DNA from: DAOULY01 sp034414595
GTDB taxonomy: Bacteria > Chloroflexota > Dehalococcoidia > SZUA-161 > JAUWZY01
Length of the DNA: 64,000 nt
Direction: 5' to 3'
Assembly: GCA_034414595.1 (NCBI GenBank)
Contig: DAOULY010000021.1
Span: forward strand, 62,001-126,000
Part shown: positions 8,719 to 16,302 of the stretch, one piece after another
Position numbering within the stretch: position 1 is the stretch's first letter
How the letters are laid out: every line of letters begins with the position of its first letter
The notes under the pieces: model-generated
Database searches by the model: none
What the model was told of the DNA's origin: nothing
What the model saw: the letters and a program-made list of their open reading frames with translations, nothing else
Translations under genes and position numbers: made by a program

Positions 8719-9849
8719 ATGACGGAGTTTTCTCGGGAGAGGGGAGTAAGCCGAGCAAAGAGGAAAGAGGGTGAGACTATGGCTCGAGCGCAGTTCACCA
8801 CCAAATTCGCCAAAATCAAGGTCATTGGTGCCGGCGGCGGCGGCAGCAACGCCGTGAGCAGGATGGTCCGGGAGGGAATCAGGGGAGTGGACTTCATCTC
8901 GGTGAACACCGATGCTCAGGCGTTGCAGTATGCCGAGGCCCCGACCAGAATCCAGATCGGGGAGAAGATAACCAGAGGCCTGGGTGTCGGTGGAGACCCT
9001 GAGGTCGGGCGCCAGGCAGCAGAGGAGAGCATCGATGTCCTGCGGGAGACCATCGGTGATTGCGACATGTTGTTCATCACCACTGGCATGGGCGGCGGCA
9101 CCGGCACTGGCGCCGCACCCGTAATTGCCGAGCTCGCCAAGGCAGCCGAAGTCCTGACCATAGGCATCGTCACCAGGCCCTTCAACTTTGAAGGCGCCCG
9201 GCGAGCGAGGGTAGCCGAGGAAGGCATCGCCAGCCTGGCCGACAAAGTTGACACTCTGATCGTGATACCCAACGAGCGATTGTTGTCCCTTGCCGATCGC
9301 GATCTCCTGGTAGACAACGCGTTCCGGATGGTAGATGACATCCTGAAGCATGGTGTCCAGGCTATCAGCGAGCTGATCACCGTTCCCGGAGTCATCAACC
9401 TCGACTTTGCTGATGTCAAGGCAGTGATGCAAAATGCCGGCCCTGCCTGGCTCGCCATCGGACACGGCAGCGGTCACCAGCGGGCCCGGGACGCAGCTCA
9501 AGAGGCCATCACCAGCCCATTGCTCGATGTCAACATTGACGGGGCCAAGGGCATCATATTCAACATCACCGGGGCCATTGGCCAGACCACACTCCATGAG
9601 GTCAATGAGGCCGCAGAGATCATCCGGGGCGCGGTTGATCCCGAGGCCAATATCATCTTCGGCGTGGTCTACGACCCCAAGATGGAGAACGATGTCAGGC
9701 TGACTCTGGTCGCCACTGGCTTCACGGCCAAGAAGAGGGTCGTCCTGCCAGAAAGGGAGGAGATGCGTCAGCTCCTCAGGTTCCTGGAGGAAGAGGACAA
9801 ACTGGATACCCCGACATTCCTACGCCGCCGCGTGCCCCGCGGACAGTAG
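8719..9849 (+). CDS. ftsZ: cell division GTPase FtsZ (376 aa)
   Basis: Tubulin homologue forming the Z ring. Visible: IKVIGAGGGGSNAVSRM, the tubulin signature GGGTGTGAAP, T7-loop region VINLDFADVK, and the FtsA-binding tail LDTPTFLRRR. The linker between globular domain and tail is only about 15-20 residues, much shorter than in many bacteria. Two starts are possible: ATG 8719 behind a strong GGAGG, and ATG 8779 (MARAQFTTKFAKIKV) behind GAGGGTGA; I use 8719. It ends the operon at a clear terminator. Confidence 0.95.
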   Translation: MTEFSRERGVSRAKRKEGETMARAQFTTKFAKIKVIGAGGGGSNAVSRMVREGIRGVDFISVNTDAQALQYAEAPTRIQIGEKITRGLGVGGDPEVGRQAAEESIDVLRETIGDCDMLFITTGMGGGTGTGAAPVIAELAKAAEVLTIGIVTRPFNFEGARRARVAEEGIASLADKVDTLIVIPNERLLSLADRDLLVDNAFRMVDDILKHGVQAISELITVPGVINLDFADVKAVMQNAGPAWLAIGHGSGHQRARDAAQEAITSPLLDVNIDGAKGIIFNITGAIGQTTLHEVNEAAEIIRGAVDPEANIIFGVVYDPKMENDVRLTLVATGFTAKKRVVLPEREEMRQLLRFLEEEDKLDTPTFLRRRVPRGQ

Positions 9850-9865
9850 CCAAGTCTTGAGCGCT

Positions 9866-9899
9866 AAAAAGGCCTGAGTCGTTTGGCTCAGGCCTTTTT
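9866..9899 (+). terminator. intrinsic terminator after ftsZ
   Basis: Perfect 13-bp stem AAAAAGGCCTGAG / CTCAGGCCTTTTT around an 8-base loop, ending in a T run. The A run on the 5' side means it could also act on the opposite strand. Confidence 0.93.
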
Positions 9900-9906
9900 T
9901 ATCCTC

Positions 9907-9960
9907 TTGACACCATCAATATTTTGTGGTAGTTTAAGCCTTGCCTACCATATTTTGTGA
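9907..9960 (+). promoter_or_regulatory. nrdR-nrdJ promoter with two NrdR boxes
   Basis: TTGACA (9907-9912) and TAGTTT (9930-9935) are 17 bases apart. CATCAATATTTTGTGG (9914-9929) fills the spacer and CTACCATATTTTGTGA (9945-9960) runs into the nrdR start codon. Each matches about 11 of 16 positions of the known NrdR box (ACACwATATATwGTGT type), and they are offset by 31 bp, the usual three-turn spacing. This predicts autorepression of nrdR-nrdJ when deoxynucleotides are plentiful. Confidence 0.75.
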
Positions 9961-10526
9961 TGAAGTGTCCTTATTGCGGCCATCAAGGCTCCAGGGTAAC
10001 CGACTCCCGCAGCGTGGAGCAGGGGGTGAAACGGCGCCGGGAGTGCCCCGATTGTGGCTCAAGGTTCACAACCTATGAACGGGTGCAGAATCAGACCCCG
10101 GTGATCATCAAGAAGGACGAGCGCCGTGAGGAATTCAGCCGGCAGAAGCTGCTCAGCGGGATCATGAAGGCCTGTGAGAAACGCCCCCTGCCCATCGGGA
10201 TCATAGAGAAGCTTGTAGATGACATCGAGTTCGAGATCAGCCGCCTGGGCCGGGCTGAAGTCTCAAGCTCGGCTGTGGGGGAGATGGTTATGGAGAGATT
10301 GAGAACACTCGATGACATAGCCTACATTCGCTTCGCCAGCGTCTATCGCTCCTTCGCCGATATCGGCAGCCTGAAGCGGGAGGTAGATGACCTGATCGGG
10401 AGCCAATTGACCCTGCTCCCGAAGCAGGAGCTCAACGCCCTGGGGACACATGGCAGAGGAGGCCAACGCCATGGCGGCAAGACCACGAAGAAGAGGCAAA
10501 AAGCCCGAAGTTCCGTCGCAAAATAA
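9960..10526 (+). CDS. nrdR: transcriptional repressor NrdR (188 aa)
   Basis: NrdR senses ATP/dATP through an ATP-cone and represses ribonucleotide reductase genes. The N-terminal zinc ribbon is present (MKCPYCGHQG, then CPDCGSRFTTYER), followed by the ATP-cone (VIIKKDERREEFSRQKLLSGI) and the conserved YIRFASVYRSFADI. About 35 basic residues extend past the usual 150-aa length, rich in Lys, Arg and Gly, and overlap nrdJ in another frame. I start at ATG 9960 rather than GTG 9957 because the family begins MKCPYC. No Shine-Dalgarno sequence is visible. Confidence 0.95.
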   Translation: MKCPYCGHQGSRVTDSRSVEQGVKRRRECPDCGSRFTTYERVQNQTPVIIKKDERREEFSRQKLLSGIMKACEKRPLPIGIIEKLVDDIEFEISRLGRAEVSSSAVGEMVMERLRTLDDIAYIRFASVYRSFADIGSLKREVDDLIGSQLTLLPKQELNALGTHGRGGQRHGGKTTKKRQKARSSVAK

Positions 10527-12990
10527 GATCGTTCGCGCCGTCTTCAATGCTGCTGAGTCCCTCGGCATCTCAGACCGGCAGATGGTGGAGCAGTTCGCCG
10601 AGCAGGTCGTGGACAGGCTGGAACGCAGCCAGCCCCTGCCGGGCATGGAGCACCTGGTCGGCGAAGAGACAGGCCCGACCATCTCCGAGTCTCAAATCCA
10701 GGCTCCAGCCAGGGAGATTGTGGTGCATAAGAAGCAAAATGGAGCGCAAGAGCAGGCTGGGGCAGTGGAGCTAACCCCCAATGCCCAGACGGTCCTGGAG
10801 CGCCGCTATCTGCAAAAGGACAGCGAAGGACACGTCATTGAAACGCCTGACGACCTATTTCGCCGCGTCGCTCACCATGTGGCCGCGTCGGACCTGCTCT
10901 ACGACCCCAATGCCGACATCGAGTCCAGGGAACAGCAGTTCTATGAGTTGATGAAAGAACTTCTGTTTCTGCCCAACTCCCCGACTCTGATGAACGCCGG
11001 CAGGGAGCTGGGGCAGCTTTCAGCATGCTTCGTGCTCCCGGTGGAAGATTCCATGGAGTCCATTTTCAATGCCGTGAAATACACCGCTCTGATCCACAAG
11101 AGCGGCGGTGGCACTGGCTTCTCCTTCTCCAGGCTCAGGCCGGAGCGAGACCGGGTGGGCTCCACAGGAGGAGTGGCCAGCGGGCCCGTCTCTTTTATGC
11201 GGGCTTTCGACACCGCCACCGATGTCATCAAGCAGGGCGGGATGCGTCGCGGCGCCAACATGGCCATCCTCAACGTAGACCACCCCGATATCCTGAAGTT
11301 CATCGAGGCCAAGGAGAACTCCACCGCCCTGACCAATTTCAATCTCTCAGTGGCAGTGACCGAGGATTTCATGGAGGCGGTGGAAGCCGACGCCGATTAC
11401 GAGCTGATCAATCCCAGCACCAAAGAGGCGATGGGCAAGCTCAATGCCAGGGAGGTGTTCGAAAAGATGGTGGACATGGCCTGGCGCACCGGGGACCCTG
11501 GGGTCGTGCTCCTGGACCGGATAAATGGCGACAATCCCACGCCAAACCTGGGAGCCATCGAGAGTACCAATCCCTGCGGAGAGCAGCCACTCTTGCCCTT
11601 TGAGTCCTGTAATCTGGGCTCAGTCAATTTATCCCTGATGGTCTCCAGAAACAACGGTGCCGCCGAGATCGATTGGGACAAGCTGGAGAAGACGGTGAAG
11701 GCCGCAGTCCACTTCCTCGACAACGTGATCGATGCCAACAAGTTCCCTCTGCCCCAGATCGAGGAGCGAACCAAAGCGACCAGGAAAATCGGTCTCGGGG
11801 TTATGGGCTTCGCCGATATGCTGATCAAGCTACGGGTCCGTTACGACAGTAAGCAGGCACTTGAGATCGCTGAGTCAATAATGAAGTTCATCGAGGAAAA
11901 GTCCACCGCGGCCTCGGTGGCGCTGGCGGAGCAGCGCGGAGTATTCCCTGTCTTCGAGGGCAGCATTTATGACCAGGCCGGTGCGCCCCGGGTGAGGAAC
12001 GCCACCAGGACTACCATCGCTCCTACTGGCACCTTGAGCCTGATCGCTGGCTGCTCCAGCGGCATCGAGCCTCTGTTTGCCCTGAGCTACTTCCGCAATA
12101 TCCTGGACGGGCAACTAATTGAGATCAACCCTCTATTTGAGCAAGTAGCCAGGGAGGAGGGCTTCTATTCAGATGAGTTGATACAGGACGTGGCCAAGCG
12201 GGGGACCATCCGGGAGCGAGAGGACGTTCCCGAAGAGATGAAGGGAATCTTCGCCACCGCCCATGATATCTCGCCGGAGTGGCATGTCAGAATGCAGGCC
12301 GCCTTCCAGAGGCATACCGATAACGCCGTCTCCAAGACGATCAACTTCCCCCATGACGCCACCCGGGGTGATGTCGCCCGCGCCTACAGGCTCTGCTACA
12401 AAGAAGGCTGCAAGGGGATCACCATCTACCGCGACCGCAGCCGGGATACACAAGTGCTGAGCATGGGCACAGAGGGCGAGAAGGCGGGGAAAGCCAAGAT
12501 GACCCCGAGGAAACGGCCCTCAGCTACCACAGGTTTCACACGGAGGGTGACTACAGGCTGCGGCAACCTCTATGTCACGGTGAACTTCGACGATAATGGC
12601 ATCTGTGAGCTGTTCACCAGCCTGGGCAAGTCCGGCGGCTGTGCCTCAGCGCAATTGGAGGCCATAAGCAGGCTGTGCTCCCTGGCGCTCCGCTCCGGCA
12701 TCGATGTGCAATCGATCATAAAACACTTGAAGGGCATCAGGTGCCCCTCTATCGCCTGGGACAGCGGCCATGCCGTGCTCTCCTGCGCCGACGCCATCGG
12801 CGGGGTCCTGGAGGAAACGGTAAACGGCGAGAGGCCGAAGAAAGGGAAAGCGGACAAGGAGTCCAAGGAGGGAGCTGAGCCTCTGGACATGGGAGGCAAT
12901 CTGGTAGGGCAGTGCCCGGAGTGCGGCGGGTTGCTGGTCTACCAGGAGGGCTGCTTCATCTGCCCCGCCTGCGGCTACACCAAGTGCTGA
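10471..12990 (+). CDS. nrdJ: B12-dependent class II ribonucleotide reductase (839 aa)
   Basis: Adenosylcobalamin-dependent reductase that makes deoxyribonucleotides without oxygen. The catalytic barrel shows NSPTLMNAG, QLSACFVLP with the first redox Cys, KSGGGTGFSFSRLRP, the active-site loop STNPCGEQPL and SCNLGSVNLS. A C-terminal TSCPD-like domain (TTGCGNLYVTVNFDD) and a final zinc ribbon (CPECGG, CPACGYTKC) follow. The N terminus resembles an ATP-cone (NKIVRAVFNAAESLG) whose first strand is hardly recognisable. ATG 10471 has GGAGG 8 bases before it; ATG 10450 is an alternative. It overlaps nrdR by about 56 bp and shares its regulated promoter. Confidence 0.94.
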   Translation: MAARPRRRGKKPEVPSQNKIVRAVFNAAESLGISDRQMVEQFAEQVVDRLERSQPLPGMEHLVGEETGPTISESQIQAPAREIVVHKKQNGAQEQAGAVELTPNAQTVLERRYLQKDSEGHVIETPDDLFRRVAHHVAASDLLYDPNADIESREQQFYELMKELLFLPNSPTLMNAGRELGQLSACFVLPVEDSMESIFNAVKYTALIHKSGGGTGFSFSRLRPERDRVGSTGGVASGPVSFMRAFDTATDVIKQGGMRRGANMAILNVDHPDILKFIEAKENSTALTNFNLSVAVTEDFMEAVEADADYELINPSTKEAMGKLNAREVFEKMVDMAWRTGDPGVVLLDRINGDNPTPNLGAIESTNPCGEQPLLPFESCNLGSVNLSLMVSRNNGAAEIDWDKLEKTVKAAVHFLDNVIDANKFPLPQIEERTKATRKIGLGVMGFADMLIKLRVRYDSKQALEIAESIMKFIEEKSTAASVALAEQRGVFPVFEGSIYDQAGAPRVRNATRTTIAPTGTLSLIAGCSSGIEPLFALSYFRNILDGQLIEINPLFEQVAREEGFYSDELIQDVAKRGTIREREDVPEEMKGIFATAHDISPEWHVRMQAAFQRHTDNAVSKTINFPHDATRGDVARAYRLCYKEGCKGITIYRDRSRDTQVLSMGTEGEKAGKAKMTPRKRPSATTGFTRRVTTGCGNLYVTVNFDDNGICELFTSLGKSGGCASAQLEAISRLCSLALRSGIDVQSIIKHLKGIRCPSIAWDSGHAVLSCADAIGGVLEETVNGERPKKGKADKESKEGAEPLDMGGNLVGQCPECGGLLVYQEGCFICPACGYTKC

Positions 12991-12991
12991 G

Positions 12992-13654
12992 ATGACTATC
13001 GAAGCAAACGTCCAAAAAGTTGAAAAACGCATTGTGCGGGCTTGTGAGAAGGTGGGGCGCTCGTCAGAGGAGGTCACCCTGGTGGTGGTGACCAAGACCA
13101 TCGCGCCACCCCAGATCGAGGCCGCCTTTCACGCCGGCATCAAGCACTTCGGTGAGAACCGCATCCAGGAGGCAGAGGCCAAGCTAAGCCAGCTGCAAAA
13201 TCTCAATCCGCGCCCCACCTGGCACATGGTGGGACATCTGCAAAGCAACAAGGCCAAGACAGCGCTGGAGCTGTTTGATATAATCCAGAGCGTGGATTCG
13301 GTTAGGCTGGCCGAGGTGCTCAGCCAGCGGGCGCAGCGGACGATACCGATACTGCTCGAGGTCAATATCGGCGGCGAGGAGAGCAAGTTCGGACTCGCTG
13401 AAGCAGAGCTCAATGAGGCAGTCGACCAGATCTCCCGCCTGTCCAACCTGGAGGTCAAGGGGCTGATGACCGTTGCGCCGCTGGTGGCGGACGCGGAGGA
13501 GGTGCGCCCGGTATTCAGGCAGTTGCGCCAGCTCAGGGACTCGCTGGGGCTGGAGCACCTGTCAATGGGCATGACCGACGACTTCGAGGTCGCCATCGAA
13601 GAGGGAGCGACCATGGTGCGCATCGGACGCGCCATCTTCGGGGAGCGAGGGTGA
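12992..13654 (+). CDS. yggS: YggS/PROSC family PLP-binding protein (220 aa)
   Basis: Pyridoxal-phosphate homeostasis protein with a single alanine-racemase-like barrel domain. Present are LVVVTKTIAPPQI with the PLP lysine, FGENRIQEAEAK, WHMVGHLQSNKAK, LLEVNIGGEESKFG and LSMGMTDDFEVAIEEGATMVRIG. Length is typical. It starts one base after the nrdJ stop and heads the group yggS-small membrane protein-proC-yggT, an association common in many bacteria. Confidence 0.94.
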   Translation: MTIEANVQKVEKRIVRACEKVGRSSEEVTLVVVTKTIAPPQIEAAFHAGIKHFGENRIQEAEAKLSQLQNLNPRPTWHMVGHLQSNKAKTALELFDIIQSVDSVRLAEVLSQRAQRTIPILLEVNIGGEESKFGLAEAELNEAVDQISRLSNLEVKGLMTVAPLVADAEEVRPVFRQLRQLRDSLGLEHLSMGMTDDFEVAIEEGATMVRIGRAIFGERG

Positions 13655-13845
13655 GCAGCAGGTACCTCTGGCTCCTGGCCTTCGGCCTGCTGGTGATGGG
13701 ACTTGGCTGCGGCGGCGTTGGCCTGTATCTCATAGTAAAGCAACTGGATGCAGGCCTGTACCTGCTTATCGCCAGCGCTCTGCCTATAATCATAGGTGGA
13801 ATGTTCGCCGCTATCGCTTTCCAACATGGATTGAAGGGCCAGTGA
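13651..13845 (+). CDS. small two-span membrane protein (64 aa)
   Basis: Hypothetical. Its GTG start overlaps the yggS stop (GTGA). Two hydrophobic segments are evident, roughly residues 5-28 and 35-58, joined by VKQLDAG. It sits between yggS and proC, so it is probably co-transcribed and translationally coupled. I do not recognise a family; the context makes it likely to be real. Confidence 0.65.
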   Translation: MSSRYLWLLAFGLLVMGLGCGGVGLYLIVKQLDAGLYLLIASALPIIIGGMFAAIAFQHGLKGQ

Positions 13846-13861
13846 GGTAGAAAGGAGAGAA

Positions 13862-14668
13862 GTGAAGATCGGCTTCATCGGTGGCGGAGTTATGGCTGAG
13901 GCGCTGATATCGGGCCTGCTCAGCAAGGGCGTGGTCCAGGCAAAGGATGTCGTGGTCAGCGACATCGACCAGGCTCGCAGCAAAGCCTTGGCTAAGAAAT
14001 ATCGGGTCCAACGCGCTGAGAATAACCTCAGCGCCAGCAAAGAGTGTGACATCGTGGTCCTGGCTATCAAACCCCAGTCTCTAAGCGAAGTCCTCACCGA
14101 ACTCAAGGGCCAGCTGCAACCGGAGCAACTGGTGCTCTCCATCGTCGCCGGGGCTGGCATCCTGACTATCAGCCAAGGCCTGGGGCATGATGCCATAGTG
14201 CGGGTGATGCCCAATATCGCGGTTCAGGTCGGGGAGGGAGTCTGCATCTGGACAGCCACCGATGCCGCCAATCAGGCCCAGAAAGAGAAGGCAAAGACTA
14301 TTCTGGCCGCTCTGGGCACGGAGATCTATGTCAGCAATGAGAAATATATCGATATGGCCACCGCAGTGAGCGGCAGCGGACCCGCTTATATCTTCCTCAT
14401 CGTCGAGGCGCTTACCGAGGCTGCGGTTCACATCGGACTGCCTCAGGCATTGGCAAAAGAACTCGTCTTACAGACAGTGCTGGGATCAGCGCGCCTGGTC
14501 CAAGCGAGCGGCAGGCACCCGGCGGAGCTCCGCAATATGGTAACCTCTCCGGGAGGGACCACAGCAGAGGGTCTGCTATGTCTTGAGGAGGGAGGAATAA
14601 GAGCCATCCTGGCTCAAGCGATCATCGCCGCCCATAACAAGGCCCGGGGATTGACTGGGGGAAGATAA
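13862..14668 (+). CDS. proC: pyrroline-5-carboxylate reductase (268 aa)
   Basis: Last step of proline synthesis: NAD(P)H reduction of pyrroline-5-carboxylate. The N-terminal Rossmann motif is IGFIGGGVMAEALI; the middle has VVLAIKPQSL and RVMPNIAVQVGEGV; the C-terminal domain carries AVSGSGPAYIFLIVEAL and the family signature with MVTSPGGTTAEGL. GTG start behind AAAGGAGA. Normal length. Confidence 0.95.
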   Translation: MKIGFIGGGVMAEALISGLLSKGVVQAKDVVVSDIDQARSKALAKKYRVQRAENNLSASKECDIVVLAIKPQSLSEVLTELKGQLQPEQLVLSIVAGAGILTISQGLGHDAIVRVMPNIAVQVGEGVCIWTATDAANQAQKEKAKTILAALGTEIYVSNEKYIDMATAVSGSGPAYIFLIVEALTEAAVHIGLPQALAKELVLQTVLGSARLVQASGRHPAELRNMVTSPGGTTAEGLLCLEEGGIRAILAQAIIAAHNKARGLTGGR

Positions 14669-14674
14669 GCGGTT

Positions 14675-14920
14675 ATGCTGGGCCAGATCATATACTTCAT
14701 TTGCTGGTTGCTGACCCTGGTCATCTTCCTACGAGCGATCGTCTCCTGGTTCCCGATGAATACTCGGAGCAGCTTAATCCCTCTCCTGTATCGCATCACA
14801 GAGCCCTTGCTGGCGCCGCTGCGCCGGATAGTACCAAGGGTGGGCATGGTGGATATAACACCATTGGTGGCCGCGGTGTTGCTAATGGCCATCGGCATTC
14901 TGGCGCGGTTTCTGCTGTAG
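14675..14920 (+). CDS. YggT family membrane protein (81 aa)
   Basis: YggT/YlmG family, small integral membrane proteins of unclear role linked to division and osmotic tolerance. The family pattern is visible: IIYFICWLLTLVIFLRAIVS, then WFPMN, the amphipathic TEPLLAPLRRIVP and a final membrane helix (ITPLVAAVLLMAIGILARF). Six bases after proC. Confidence 0.85.
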   Translation: MLGQIIYFICWLLTLVIFLRAIVSWFPMNTRSSLIPLLYRITEPLLAPLRRIVPRVGMVDITPLVAAVLLMAIGILARFLL

Positions 14921-15037
14921 CAGCTGCCCGTTTTGCCCCAGGTTGCGTTACGATATATTGGGTGCTATCTTTGTGCCACGCTCACCGACAACGAGCTGAC
15001 CGGATTATCAAACAACTGAGCAGAGAAGGATACAATT

Positions 15038-16243
15038 TTGGCTGAGGCAAAACTGTACCGAGACCGCAATCTCCAAATCATCTTCGGCGTCACCCTGATG
15101 GCGGTATTGGCAGTGTCCAGCATCGCCCCGGTGTTCCCCAAGATAATCAACGAGCTTGGGATATCAAAACAGGCGGTGGGACTGCTCATCACCGCATTCA
15201 CCGCCCCGGGGATGGCGATGGCCCCGTTTCTGGGAGTGATGGCAGATAGATGGGGCAGGAAGCGCATCCTGGTGCCCTCTCTATTCCTTTTCGGTATCAC
15301 GGGTGCCGCCTGTGCGCTGACCAGCAACTTCACCCTCATCCTGGTGCTCCGCATATTCCAGGGCATTGGCGGGGCAGGCTTGGGTTCCATCAATGTCACC
15401 CTTATCGGAGACCTGTATTCAGGGCAGCAGCGCATGGCGGCTATGGGACTTAATGCCAGCATTCTGAGCATCGGCACCGCCTCCTATCCCTTCATCGGAG
15501 GAGCCTTAGGGCTGTTGTCATGGCACTACCCCTTCCTCCTGCCCCTGGTAGCGATACCCATCGGCATCGCTGCCATGTTTTCGCTGCGCAATCCCGAGCC
15601 CGAGAGCCACGAAAGGTTTGGCGATTATCTCAGAGGTGCGTGGAGCTATATGAAGAACATCAAGGTCGCCGGGTTGTTCGCCGGTGGAGTGCTGGTGTTT
15701 ATCATCCTCTATGGAGCGTTGATGACCTACCTTGCCCTCCTTCTTGGAGGGGAGCCGTTCCACGCCTCCTCGTTAGTCATCGGCATCATTATATCAGCTT
15801 CGTCTGTGAGCACAGCTCTGATCTCAACTCAAGTGGGGAGACTCAGCAGGCGGTTCTCCGAGGCCACCCTGATCAAGGCAGGCTTCACCGCATATGCCCT
15901 GGGCATGGCACTGATCCCGCTGATGCCAAGCCTGTGGTTCTTCCTGGTGCCTGCCGCTATTTTCGGAATAGGCCAGGGGATAAATATGCCCGTCATCATG
16001 ACCATGGTGGCCGGGCTGGCCCCCATGCAATATCGGGCGGCCTTCATGTCGATAAACGCCACCATGCTGCGCCTGGGGCAGACCGTGGGGCCGCCGTTGA
16101 TGGGATTGATATATATCTACTTGGAATTTGGTGGCGTCTTCTATGCAGCTGCCATCCTGGCTGGCACTGTACCAGTAACCATCACGGTCTTCAGCCGCCT
16201 CACAGCCAGGGGGACAAAAGAGGAGATAGGTGCTGCCCCTTGA
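15038..16243 (+). CDS. MFS transporter (401 aa)
   Basis: Major facilitator protein with about 12 hydrophobic segments. Motif A between helices 2 and 3 reads GVMADRWGRKRILVPS; FQGIGGAGLGSINVTLIGD fits the helix 4-5 region of drug/proton antiporters. A cytoplasmic loop near residues 185-205 separates the halves. TTG start with AGAAGGA 8 bases upstream. The substrate cannot be deduced; no regulator is adjacent. Confidence 0.85.
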   Translation: MAEAKLYRDRNLQIIFGVTLMAVLAVSSIAPVFPKIINELGISKQAVGLLITAFTAPGMAMAPFLGVMADRWGRKRILVPSLFLFGITGAACALTSNFTLILVLRIFQGIGGAGLGSINVTLIGDLYSGQQRMAAMGLNASILSIGTASYPFIGGALGLLSWHYPFLLPLVAIPIGIAAMFSLRNPEPESHERFGDYLRGAWSYMKNIKVAGLFAGGVLVFIILYGALMTYLALLLGGEPFHASSLVIGIIISASSVSTALISTQVGRLSRRFSEATLIKAGFTAYALGMALIPLMPSLWFFLVPAAIFGIGQGINMPVIMTMVAGLAPMQYRAAFMSINATMLRLGQTVGPPLMGLIYIYLEFGGVFYAAAILAGTVPVTITVFSRLTARGTKEEIGAAP

Positions 16244-16264
16244 CTTTATATTGGGAGAGCTTTC

Positions 16265-16273
16265 TGATATAAT
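16265..16273 (+). promoter_or_regulatory. extended -10 promoter of ftsH
   Basis: TGATATAAT is an extended -10 (TGn plus TATAAT at 16268-16273). No -35 lies at proper spacing; TTGACT at 16240 is 22 bases away. Start point near 16280, leader about 23 nt with GAGGAG. Confidence 0.5.
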
Positions 16274-16302
16274 GCGATATGTAAAGGACTGAGGAGAGTG
16301 AT

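Noticed and set aside
8566..9597. 343-codon open frame opposite ftsA/ftsZ
   Set aside because: Antisense shadow of ftsZ; no start signal or family resemblance.
16240..16273. TTGACT as -35 for ftsH
   Set aside because: Spacer to TATAAT is 22 bases, too long; the extended -10 explains the promoter better.
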